Both the position numbers and the translations under genes were made by a program. From Nocardia colli (lineage in GTDB: Bacteria; Actinomycetota; Actinomycetes; Mycobacteriales; Mycobacteriaceae), in assembly GCF_008704205.1 (NCBI RefSeq), contig NZ_VXLC01000004.1, forward strand, positions 434,001-498,000: a stretch of 64,000 nucleotides of DNA, given 5' to 3'. The notes under the pieces are model-generated. The model saw nothing but the letters and a program-made list of their open reading frames with translations, ran no database searches and was not told the DNA's origin. Positions 44,892 through 52,855 of this stretch are shown piece by piece; positions within the stretch are counted from its first letter, which is position 1; each line of letters starts with the position of its first letter.

Positions 44892-45892
44892 CGTGGAATT
44901 CCGTAGGGCGTCGGCGTCGGATGATGGGCGGCCCCGGACAGACCGGGGTAGGGCGAGACCGCCGGACCCTGCGGCTTGGTCAGCGACGCGAGCACCCGGT
45001 CGGGATGGATCAGGTCGGGGATGATGCTGTCCAGCCGCACCTGCGCCGTCGTCGCCGCGTTCCGGATATCGGTCTCGGTCGCCTCGGCCACCGCGAGCCG
45101 TCCGTCCGGCCGGATCACCGCGTCGGTGAACCCGCGTGCGGCCAGCGTGGTGGCCAGCGCGATCGGCGTGGACGCCGCGACGACCAGTCGATCGGGATGG
45201 CTGCGCCGCAACCGCGCCGGAGTGCCCTGATAGACCACCGCACCCTCGCTCAGCACGATCACACTGTCCGCCCCCGGCAGCACCGCGGCGAGGCTCTCGC
45301 TGGTCACCAGCGCGCTGCCGCCGCGCTTGGCGTGCCTGCGCAGAAAGTCTTGCAGCCAGCCACGTTCCGCGGCTTCCAGGCCGTCCATCGGCTCGTCCAG
45401 GATCAGCAGCGGCGGATCGCCGAGCACGGCCGTCGCCAACGCCAGCCGGGTCTGCTGACCGGCCGACAGCGCGCTGCCCTTCGAGCCGGCTTCCTCGCCG
45501 AGCCCGACCAGGTCGAGTACCTCCTCGACGCGCCCATCCGACACACCGACCGCCGCGGCATACACCCGCAGATGGTCGCGCGCGGTCCGGGCGGGGTGCA
45601 GTCCGCGCGGCGCGAGCACGCCGCCGACGACCCGCGCCGAGCTGATGTCCCGATCGGCGTCGCCGCGCGCCCGATTCGATCCGGGCCCGCCGACCGCGGC
45701 GGTCCCCGAGGTCGGCACGAGCAGCCCGAGCAACGTCCGCGCGATGGTGCTCTTGCCCGCGCCGCGCGGCCCGACCAGGGCTGCGGTGCTCCCGGACGCG
45801 ACGGTGAAACTCACGTTCTCGACGGCGGAAACCAGACCGTAGCGCTTGGTCAGGCCGCGGACGGAGAAGGCGAGCGACGGCACCGCGTTCAC
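44888..45892 (-). CDS. ABC transporter ATPase, ABC-2 partner
   Basis: A 334-residue ATPase of the CcmA/drug-export type. Walker A ALVGPRGAGKSTIARTLLG (~38-56), signature LSAGQQTRLALATAV, Walker B LLILDEPMDGLE. The signature and Q-loop region have an insertion (GGPGSNRARGDADRD) after the usual lobe. C-terminal ~120 residues form the regulatory extension seen in this group. GTG start overlapping the EcsC-like stop; downstream permease overlaps in turn, so three genes are co-translated. Confidence 0.87.
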   Translation of the reverse strand: MNAVPSLAFSVRGLTKRYGLVSAVENVSFTVASGSTAALVGPRGAGKSTIARTLLGLLVPTSGTAAVGGPGSNRARGDADRDISSARVVGGVLAPRGLHPARTARDHLRVYAAAVGVSDGRVEEVLDLVGLGEEAGSKGSALSAGQQTRLALATAVLGDPPLLILDEPMDGLEAAERGWLQDFLRRHAKRGGSALVTSESLAAVLPGADSVIVLSEGAVVYQGTPARLRRSHPDRLVVAASTPIALATTLAARGFTDAVIRPDGRLAVAEATETDIRNAATTAQVRLDSIIPDLIHPDRVLASLTKPQGPAVSPYPGLSGAAHHPTPTPYGIPR

Positions 45893-46620
45893 TGTGGCTT
45901 GGTCGGCGATTGCGGCTTCGTCGGGTCGATCGCGGTGAGCGGATCGGCGTCGACGATGAGGTGCCGGTCGGCCGGCCAGACCACCGGCGGGGGACCGAAG
46001 GCCTCGCGCGCGTTCTTGATCGTGGTCTTGCCCATCGCCCGGTTGCCCACGCCGCCGATCACCGCGCCGATGCCCGCCGGCACGACCTTGCCCGCCATCA
46101 GGGCGGCGCGCCGGGTGATGAAGCGGACGATGAATCGCTTGAGCAGCGAGTCGTTCATCGAGGAGAGCCCGGGGATCCGGTTGGCGAACACCGTGCCCCA
46201 GTTCTTCGCCGAGGTGCCGACGGTCTTCTGCACGATGTCCATGCCGCCCTCGCCGAGCACGACGGCCAGCACCAGCGCCCGGCGCTGCTCCTTGTCCTCC
46301 GGCGAGATGCCGTGCACCGCGGCCACCGCGAGGGTGAACACGGCCGAGGCCTCCATGAAGAAGGTGGTCTCCGCGCTGACCGCGGCGATCGCCGCGACCG
46401 TGCCGACGCCGGGCACCGCCGCCGTCGCGCCGACCGCGCCGCCGCTGCCGGTCACCGCGAGCAAGTACTGGTTCTCCAGCCGCTCGATGATCTGCGCGGG
46501 ACTTTCCGACGGGTGGGAACGCCGGATCCGATCGACATACTTGGCGACCGCGGGCCCTTGCAGGCGAGACCCGGTATCGAGTAGCTGGACCACCGTCTTC
46601 TCGAACGCGCCTTTGAACAT
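45889..46620 (-). CDS. EcsC-like protein
   Basis: A 243-residue protein with an amphipathic N-terminus (MFKGAFEKTVVQLLDTGSRL) and a Gly/Ala-rich central segment (GGAVGATAAVPGVGTVAAIA), then EDKEQRRALVLAVVLGEGG, matching EcsC/YaaC-type proteins associated with ABC transporters in Bacillus. Its role is unclear. I chose ATG 46620 because GAGGAGG lies ~10 nt upstream; a longer frame has no RBS. It overlaps the ATPase start by 4 bp. Confidence 0.78.
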   Translation of the reverse strand: MFKGAFEKTVVQLLDTGSRLQGPAVAKYVDRIRRSHPSESPAQIIERLENQYLLAVTGSGGAVGATAAVPGVGTVAAIAAVSAETTFFMEASAVFTLAVAAVHGISPEDKEQRRALVLAVVLGEGGMDIVQKTVGTSAKNWGTVFANRIPGLSSMNDSLLKRFIVRFITRRAALMAGKVVPAGIGAVIGGVGNRAMGKTTIKNAREAFGPPPVVWPADRHLIVDADPLTAIDPTKPQSPTKPQ

Positions 46621-46717
46621 CGGCGGCACCCTCCTCTTCGGTCTGCTGAGTGAACTGTATGGCACCAGCCGCAATCAGCTCGTCATGACAACGATGTACC
46701 CAGCCTGATCGGTTCCA

Positions 46718-47740
46718 TCAGTCCGGTTGGCGCAGCGCGGGCACTCGTTCGGCCAGCGCCGGCGGCGGGGGCGGGGTGCCGTCGCCGAACGGGCGGCCGC
46801 CCAACGCTTCCCGGCCGTGCGGGGTCAGCCAGTTCTCCAGGTCCGGCCCCTTGGGCACGATTCCGGTGGGATTGATGTCGCGGTGCACCACGTAGTAGTG
46901 CTCCTTGATCTGCCCGAAATCGGTCGTGTCGCCGAAACCCGGTGTCTGGTAGAGGTCACGCGCGTACGCCCACAGCACCGGCATCTCGCTCAGCTTGGAC
47001 CGGTTGCACTTGAAGTGGCCGTGATAGACCGGGTCGAACCGGGCCAGCGTGGTGAACAGCCGGACATCGGCCTCGGTGATCGTGTCGCCGACCAGATAGC
47101 GTTGCGTCGCAAGGCGTTCCGTGAGCCAGTCCAGCCGGTTGAACAGCCGATCGTAGGCGGCCTCGTAGGCGTCCTGGGAGCCGGCGAAACCGCAGCGGTA
47201 GACGCCGTTGTTGACGTCGCGGAACACCGCGAGGTTCACCTCGTCGATCTCCGCGCGCAGCGCCTCCGGATACAGCTGCGGCGCGCCCGCGCGCTGGAAC
47301 TCGGTCCACTCGGTGGAGAAGTCCAGGGTGATCTGCGCGTAATCGTTGGTCACCACCTGCCCGGTCGGCACGTCCACCACCGCGGGCACCGTGATGCCGC
47401 GCGGATAGTCCGGGAACCGGGCCAGATACGCGTCGCGCAGCCGGGGGATGCCGAGCACCGGGTCGACGCCGCCGGGATCGAGATCGAAGGTCCAGCTGAG
47501 CTTGTCGTGCGTCGGTCCGCACAACCCCAGCGACAGCACCCCCTCCAGCCCGAGCAGGCGCCGCACGATCAGCGTGCGATTCGCCCACGGGCAGGCCCGC
47601 GCCGCGATCAACCGGTAGCGCCCCGGCTCGACGGCATAGCCATCGCGGCCGTCGGCCGTGATTCGCGTGGTGATGTAGTTCGTATCCCGCTTGAACTCGC
47701 CGGGCTCGACGTAGGAGCCGCTTTCCGCCGACTTGGTCAC
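46718..47740 (-). CDS. S-glutathionyl-(chloro)hydroquinone reductase-like (YqjG/ECM4) protein
   Basis: A 340-residue omega-class GST-like protein. The catalytic Cys is in the hallmark AARACPWANRTLIVRRLLG; GYAVEPGRYRLI and the C-terminal GDTITEADVRLFTTLARFDP fit the family. These enzymes reduce glutathionyl-hydroquinones. Actinobacteria lack glutathione, so a mycothiol-linked role is probable, an inference. GTG start, divergent from the enoyl-CoA hydratase with a 38-bp gap. Confidence 0.88.
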   Translation of the reverse strand: MTKSAESGSYVEPGEFKRDTNYITTRITADGRDGYAVEPGRYRLIAARACPWANRTLIVRRLLGLEGVLSLGLCGPTHDKLSWTFDLDPGGVDPVLGIPRLRDAYLARFPDYPRGITVPAVVDVPTGQVVTNDYAQITLDFSTEWTEFQRAGAPQLYPEALRAEIDEVNLAVFRDVNNGVYRCGFAGSQDAYEAAYDRLFNRLDWLTERLATQRYLVGDTITEADVRLFTTLARFDPVYHGHFKCNRSKLSEMPVLWAYARDLYQTPGFGDTTDFGQIKEHYYVVHRDINPTGIVPKGPDLENWLTPHGREALGGRPFGDGTPPPPPALAERVPALRQPD

Positions 47741-47778
47741 CTGGACAGTCTCGCAGACGTAGCACTTAGTCTGACCGG

Positions 47779-48573
47779 ATGACCGATACGAAGGCCACTC
47801 GCCTGGAACGCGAAATCACCGACGGCGGCGCGGAGGTGGCGACGCTGACGCTCGCCCATCCGCCGCTGAACCTCTTCGACCGGGCGATGCTCGACGCGCT
47901 CATCGAGGACGTCGCCGAGCTGTCGGCCAACCCGCCGCGCGCGGTCCTGCTGCGCGCCGAGGGCAAGCTGGTTTCCGGCGGCGTGGACGTGCACGTCTTC
48001 GACGGGTTGTCGGTCGAGCAGGGCGCCGAACTGTGGCGGACCCTGTTCGCGCAGATCATCCACCCGGTCGAGGCGCTGCCGTGCCCGGTGGTGTTCGCCG
48101 CGCACGGCCTCACCCTGACCGCCGCGTTCGAGATCGCGCTGGCCTGCGACATCATCCTGGCCGCGCCCAAGGCGAAGTTCGGCCTGGTGGAGACCGTGGT
48201 CGGGCTGACGCCGTCGATGGGCGGGCCGCAGCGACTCGCCGAACGCGCCGGCTCGGGCCGGGCGCGCGAATTCGTGATGACCGGCGACCTGTACGCCGCG
48301 GCGACCATGGCGGACTGGGGCGTGGTCAACGCGATCCACGACGACGTCGACACGGCGGCAAGGGAATTGGCGCACCGCCTGGCGAACGGCCCGACGCGGG
48401 CGCACGCCGCGACCAAGCAGATCATCGAGGCGTGGCGTTCCGGCGGTGTCGCACACGCGGATTCGGTGACGCCCGAGGTGTCCGGCGCGCTGTTCGACAC
48501 CGCCGACCTGAAAGGCGCGGTGCGCAGCTTCCTCGAGGTCGGTCCGGGGAAGGCGACTTACACCGGGCGGTGA
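47779..48573 (+). CDS. Enoyl-CoA hydratase/isomerase-family protein
   Basis: A 264-residue crotonase-fold protein. The oxyanion and substrate motifs are VLLRAEGKLVSGGVDVHVF and ALPCPVVFAAHGLTLTAAFE, and a glutamate in KFGLVETVVGLTPSMGG sits where catalytic Glu is expected; the first catalytic Glu position (normally in the NGxxxGGG helix) reads HGLTLTAAFE, so activity could differ from hydration. ATG start. The gene is followed 92 bp later by an adenylate-forming enzyme, suggesting acyl-CoA metabolism. Confidence 0.85.
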   Translation: MTDTKATRLEREITDGGAEVATLTLAHPPLNLFDRAMLDALIEDVAELSANPPRAVLLRAEGKLVSGGVDVHVFDGLSVEQGAELWRTLFAQIIHPVEALPCPVVFAAHGLTLTAAFEIALACDIILAAPKAKFGLVETVVGLTPSMGGPQRLAERAGSGRAREFVMTGDLYAAATMADWGVVNAIHDDVDTAARELAHRLANGPTRAHAATKQIIEAWRSGGVAHADSVTPEVSGALFDTADLKGAVRSFLEVGPGKATYTGR

Positions 48574-48665
48574 CAGACCGGACACGTTCGTCGCCTCTCC
48601 CGGCTAAAATGTGACTCGCGTCATATAGTCGCAGGGCCTGCTGACTCGAGGCGCGCGGAGGACGA

Positions 48666-49931
48666 ATGTCGCAGTTGCTCGTCGAATACCCCCTGACCCG
48701 CCCGTATGCCAGTGCTAACCCGCTGGCGCGCGCGGCCGACGGCGTGCTGCGCTACGGCAACCTCACCCCGGCGCTCACCGAGTTACTCGATCTACAGGTG
48801 CACGCCTTCTCCCAGCGCGAGGCCGTGGTCGAGATCGGCGGCCCGCGGCTGACCTATCGGGAGCTGTGGCATTCCGCCTCGCGCATCGCGGGCGGATTGC
48901 AGGAGCACGGCATCGGTTACGGCGATCGGGTCGCCGTGCACATGCCCACCGGTGTCCGCTGGGTACAGGCGTTTCTCGGCGCGCTGCTCAGCGGCGCGGT
49001 GCCGGTGCTGGTGCACGACGGCCTGCCGGACGCGGTGGCCGAGCGGGTGATCGCCGACAGCAGTGCGGATTTCGTGCTCGGCCGGGAGATCGCGCGCGGC
49101 GCCGACCTGCCCGACGGTGCGGCGTTCATCGATGACGGTGCGGCCCTGGGTGATCTGGCGTTGCTCAGCTACACCAGCGGGACTCAGCTCAGCGCGACCA
49201 CCGCGCCCAAGGGCGTGGAGCTGACCAACGAAAACCTCTTGTCGGCAATACGTTCGGTGGTCTCGGCGCTCGATCTGCCGACCGACGGGCTGCGCAACCT
49301 GGTGCTGCTGCCGCTCGCCCATGCCAGCGGCTGTGTCGATCAGCTGCTGCCGACCTTCGCCGTCGGCGGCACCGTCGTGCTGGCCCGGGACAACCGGGGA
49401 CTCGCGGAAGCCATTGTGGCCGAACGGATCGACATGGTCTCGGCGACGCCGCGGATCTTCGCCGGACTGCTGCCCGAACTGGCCGCGCTGCGCGCCGACG
49501 GCGTGCGCACCGAGGACATCGCCCGGATCAGCAAGGCCGGGCACCGCGGCGAGCGCGCCGCCACGCCCGCCACTCCCGCCGACCTGGCCGCCGAATTGCG
49601 GGACATGTTCCCGGCCGCACGGCAATGGTCCATCTGGGGCGCCACCGAAACCAGCGGCATCGGCCTCGCCGTCGACGACGCGGAACCGGCGGCCGACGCC
49701 GACACCGTGCTCGGATTCCCGTTCGGCGGTACGGAATTGGCGCTGTGGGGCCCGCAGGCGCAGGCCGGTCACGGCGAACTGCTGTGCCGCGGCCCGAACG
49801 TCTGCCCGCGCTACTGGAACGACCCGACCACCACCGCCGCCCGCTTCACCGGAACCTGGTTCCACACCGGCGATCAGGTCACCATCGATGCCGACGGCCT
49901 GGTCCGCCGCGGTCCGGCTCAGGACGAATGA
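48666..49931 (+). CDS. AMP-forming ligase-like protein, C-terminal domain missing
   Basis: A 421-residue adenylate-forming-enzyme homologue. The large N-domain is intact (GYGDRVAVHMPTGVRWVQAF; SIWGATETSGIGL; WFHTGDQVTIDADGLVRRG), but the protein stops right after motif A8, so the ~120-residue C-terminal lid with the catalytic Lys is absent. The P-loop also departs from consensus: SGT is followed by QLSATTA before PKG, a four-residue insertion. It could be a binding or regulatory protein, or act with a lid supplied elsewhere. No frameshift remnant of the lid was found downstream. Confidence 0.8.
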   Translation: MSQLLVEYPLTRPYASANPLARAADGVLRYGNLTPALTELLDLQVHAFSQREAVVEIGGPRLTYRELWHSASRIAGGLQEHGIGYGDRVAVHMPTGVRWVQAFLGALLSGAVPVLVHDGLPDAVAERVIADSSADFVLGREIARGADLPDGAAFIDDGAALGDLALLSYTSGTQLSATTAPKGVELTNENLLSAIRSVVSALDLPTDGLRNLVLLPLAHASGCVDQLLPTFAVGGTVVLARDNRGLAEAIVAERIDMVSATPRIFAGLLPELAALRADGVRTEDIARISKAGHRGERAATPATPADLAAELRDMFPAARQWSIWGATETSGIGLAVDDAEPAADADTVLGFPFGGTELALWGPQAQAGHGELLCRGPNVCPRYWNDPTTTAARFTGTWFHTGDQVTIDADGLVRRGPAQDE

Positions 49932-49938
49932 TGCTGTC

Positions 49939-50685
49939 TCACTCCAGCATCCGCTCGCGCAGCCGGGCCCGCAGCTCCGGGGTGATCCCGGCGGCCGTCA
50001 GATAGGTGCCGACGTCACCGTGCAACTCGTGCATCGATGCGGTGGCGGTGCTGAGGTATTCCTCGCGCACGCCGAGCAGGTCGATCGAAAGTTCCTCGCC
50101 GCCCAGCAGTTTCGTCGTCATCATGGCGCGCAACGCCGGGACGGCGCCGTTGCTCTCCAGATAGTCGGCGCGCACGTCGGCCTCGGACACCCCGACCGCG
50201 CGCAGCAGCGTGGCGATGGCCCAGCCGGTGCGGTCCTTGCCCGCCGCGCAGTGCACCAGCACCGCGCCGTCGCCACGCGCGATCGACTCCGCGAGCGCGG
50301 CGATCGCGGCGTGCGCCTCGGGCAGCGCGGGGAACATCCGGTAGACCTCGAGCATGTGGGTGAACGCGCCCTGCGCGTCGGTGTGGTGCGGCGGCGCCTC
50401 GGCCATCCGCGCGTCGAACGGGGTGACGTTCACCCGGACGCCCTCGGGCACCCGGTCGTGGCCGATGTGGTCGATCTCGCGTTCGCCGCGCAGGTCGTGC
50501 ACGTCGCTGACCCGCAGGGTGCGCAGGGCGGCCAGGCCCGCCTCGTCGAGGCCGGTCAGCTGCGCCGAGCGCAGCAGCACGCCGGGGCGGATCTTCGCGC
50601 CGTCGTCGGTGCGCAGTCCACCCAGGTCGCGGAAGTTGAAGGTGCCGGAGATGAAGTACTGGTCGGCTGGCGGCGAGAGAGTCAC
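49939..50685 (-). CDS. Tyrosine/dual-specificity phosphatase, PtpB-like
   Basis: A 248-residue phosphatase. The CX5R P-loop is VLVHCAAGKDRTGWAIA (~140-156), HCAAGKDRT as in Mycobacterium PtpB-type triple-specificity enzymes. The N-terminal NFRDLGGLRTDDGAKIRPG and SDVHDLRGERE also match. PtpB in mycobacteria is secreted and acts on host phosphoinositides/phosphoproteins; no signal peptide is seen here either. GTG start. It converges on the adenylate-forming gene with 7 bp between. Confidence 0.9.
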   Translation of the reverse strand: MTLSPPADQYFISGTFNFRDLGGLRTDDGAKIRPGVLLRSAQLTGLDEAGLAALRTLRVSDVHDLRGEREIDHIGHDRVPEGVRVNVTPFDARMAEAPPHHTDAQGAFTHMLEVYRMFPALPEAHAAIAALAESIARGDGAVLVHCAAGKDRTGWAIATLLRAVGVSEADVRADYLESNGAVPALRAMMTTKLLGGEELSIDLLGVREEYLSTATASMHELHGDVGTYLTAAGITPELRARLRERMLE

Positions 50686-51101
50686 CGACCAAGGCTATCC
50701 GGCCGTCGGCATCGAGCGGGTGTCGTTCATGGATCGAACCGCACACCGGTAGGTGACCGATTTGCGCGGTTCACCTGTGTGATCGGCCACAGGATTCGGG
50801 GTGCCTTCGAGCCCGCCCGTACAGTGGACAACGGTCTGCTTATCGGCCGGGCAGGGCTGAGAGTGACCCCGAGGGAGGGAAATCCGGACAGGGCGGAGTG
50901 GTACCCCCACTATTCCGTTTGGGTAACAAAACATTCTTTCAGTCTGGAATTACCCACTGAACCTGTTCTCAAACCCCGGAAACCCTCTACCATTGATGAA
51001 CGTTGGACCGGGCAGCCTGGGATTTCCAGCGAATTGCCCGCCATGTTCGACGAGTCGCGCCGACGAGGGTGCGCGAGATCTTTTCGCCGAGGGAGTCGTC
51101 G
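50686..51101. promoter_or_regulatory. 416-bp intergenic region, two divergent promoters expected
   Basis: No gene is supported. It must hold promoters for the phosphatase (minus) and for the small protein at 51102 (plus). An AT-rich run (TTTGGGTAACAAAACATTC, ~50919-50937) lies about 170 bp before the latter. The part at 50851-50880 has a CTGAGAGTGACCCC string that superficially recalls a TPP riboswitch, but the rest of that motif is missing. Confidence 0.35.
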
Positions 51102-51581
51102 TTGAGCGTACGAGGAGACACCGCAGTGGTTCGGCTGCGGCCGACCATCTGCGAGGCCGTCGAAAAGGCGGCCGCGTCACTGGACCATGGAGGTGTGCGC
51201 GCGCTACGGGTGCTACTGCATGCCGGCGTGAGCGCGTATTGGCCGCTGGTCAAGGCCGCGCCGGCCAAGCAGGTCCAGGCCTACGAGGCGACGGTGCAGA
51301 CCCTGCGCGAGCGGTGGGCAGTGCAGACCGACTGCATAGCCGACCCGGCCGCGTCCGCCGTCTATCGGGAGATGGACACCGAGGTCGCCGCCTTCCTACA
51401 ACTCTGCGCCGATCGTTCGGGCGCGCAGTGGCTGGAGCCGGTCGAGGCCATCGCCGCCTACGCGGTCTCGGTGCTGCAAGGCACCGTGTTGCGCTGGCTG
51501 GCCGACTGCAATGACGAGACAATGCTGGTGGTGCTCGACGATCTGGTGAGCAGCCTGGCGACCAGGGCCGCCGAGATCTAG
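51102..51581 (+). CDS. Helical protein of unknown function
   Basis: A 159-residue mostly helical protein (LRPTICEAVEKAAASLDHGG, QVQAYEATVQTLRERWAV, EPVEAIAAYAVSVLQGTVLR). Its helical layout recalls a TetR ligand-binding domain without the DNA-binding domain, though I recognise no specific family. TTG 51102 after GGGAG and GTG 51126 after AGGAG are both plausible starts; the frame is also open upstream to an ATG-free region. A 416-bp gap upstream leaves no regulator N-terminus in any frame. Confidence 0.55.
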   Translation: MSVRGDTAVVRLRPTICEAVEKAAASLDHGGVRALRVLLHAGVSAYWPLVKAAPAKQVQAYEATVQTLRERWAVQTDCIADPAASAVYREMDTEVAAFLQLCADRSGAQWLEPVEAIAAYAVSVLQGTVLRWLADCNDETMLVVLDDLVSSLATRAAEI

Positions 51582-51665
51582 TCGGCTCAGGGGCGCGGTG
51601 ACCTCGGAAAATGAGGAACCCGCAAATACTGGACGTTTGACCAGTTTGATGGTTGAGTTGTTTTT

Positions 51666-52844
51666 GTGAGCGAGACATCTCCCATTGCGGGGCTGCACGC
51701 GGCCACCGCCGAGCTCGACCCGCCGCTGGCCGCCCTCGATCTGACCGCTCTGCGCGCGAACGCCGCCGATCTGACGCGCCGCGCGAACGGTGTCCCGGTG
51801 CGGGTCGCCAGCAAATCCGTGCGCTGTCGCGCCATCCTCGAAACCGTGCTCGGCGACGAGCTGACCGCCGCCGGCGGCTTCGCCGGCATCATGTCCTACT
51901 CCCTGGCCGAGGCCATCTGGCTGGTCCGCCGCGGCGCCCGCGACATCCTGCTCGGCTACCCGACCGTCGACCGCGCCGGCCTGGCCGAACTCGCCGCCGA
52001 CGAGACCCTGCTGCGGTCCATCACGCTGATGATCGACGATGTCGACCAGCTGACCCTCATCCGCGCCGCCGTCGGCACCGACCGGGTGCGCCCGCGGGTG
52101 TGCCTCGACGTCGACGCCTCCCTGCGCATCGGCCCGATCCACCTCGGCGTCCGCCGCTCGCCGATCCGCACGCCGGAACAGGCCGCCACTCTCGCGAGCG
52201 AGGCGCTGCGGCGCAAGTTCGACGTGGTCGGCGTGATGACCTACGAGGCGCAGATCGCCGGCATGCCGGACAGCAATGTCGCGCTGCGTCTGATGAAGCG
52301 GGCGTCCGCGGCGGAGATCACCAAGCGCCGCACGCGCGTGCTCGACGCGGTGCGGTCGGTGACCGGCAAGCTGGAGATCGTCAACAGCGGCGGCTCCGGG
52401 TCCATCGAGGTCAGCACCGCCGACCCGGACGTCACCGAGGTGACCGCGGGTTCCGGGCTGTACGTGCCCACGCTGTTCGACCACTACCGGTCCTTCACCC
52501 CAAGGCCCGCACTGTTTTTCGCGACGCCGGTGCTGCGCCGCCCGACCCCTTCCATCGCCACGGTTTTCGCGGGCGGCTACATCGCGTCCGGCCCGACCGG
52601 GGCCTCGCGCGTGCCGAAGCCGGTGTGGCCGAAGGGATTAGGCCTGATCGGCACCGAAGGCGCGGGCGAGGTGCAGACGCCGCTGACCGGTGCGTCGGAG
52701 CTGCGCATCGGCGACCGGGTCTGGTTCCGGCACGCCAAGGCGGGCGAGCTGTGTGAGCGTTTCGACACGGTGCATCTGGTCGATTCCGACGGCACCCGGA
52801 CCACCGTCCCCACCTACCGCGGCGAAGGAAAGTGCTTCGGCTGA
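51666..52844 (+). CDS. D-threonine aldolase / alanine-racemase-fold PLP enzyme
   Basis: A 392-residue fold-type III PLP protein. The PLP lysine sits in VRVASKSVRCR (~45-55), the barrel continues with GIMSYSLAEAIWLVRRGARD and a phosphate-binding VNSGGSGSIEVS, and a C-terminal beta domain (GLGLIGTEGAGEVQTPLTGA) follows. Related proteins are annotated amino-acid deaminase/aldolase and cleave D-beta-hydroxy amino acids. GTG start. It converges on the helicase gene with 11 bp between. Confidence 0.87.
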   Translation: MSETSPIAGLHAATAELDPPLAALDLTALRANAADLTRRANGVPVRVASKSVRCRAILETVLGDELTAAGGFAGIMSYSLAEAIWLVRRGARDILLGYPTVDRAGLAELAADETLLRSITLMIDDVDQLTLIRAAVGTDRVRPRVCLDVDASLRIGPIHLGVRRSPIRTPEQAATLASEALRRKFDVVGVMTYEAQIAGMPDSNVALRLMKRASAAEITKRRTRVLDAVRSVTGKLEIVNSGGSGSIEVSTADPDVTEVTAGSGLYVPTLFDHYRSFTPRPALFFATPVLRRPTPSIATVFAGGYIASGPTGASRVPKPVWPKGLGLIGTEGAGEVQTPLTGASELRIGDRVWFRHAKAGELCERFDTVHLVDSDGTRTTVPTYRGEGKCFG

Positions 52845-52855
52845 GCCGAATTTCG

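Noticed and set aside
49932..50685. Frameshift hiding the missing ligase C-terminal domain
   Set aside because: The region is fully occupied by a convincing phosphatase on the other strand and no lid motif appears in any plus frame.
50851..50880. TPP-riboswitch-like CTGAGAG string before the small protein at 51102
   Set aside because: The GAACCTGATC...TAATGCCAGCG half of the TPP motif is missing and no thiamine gene follows.
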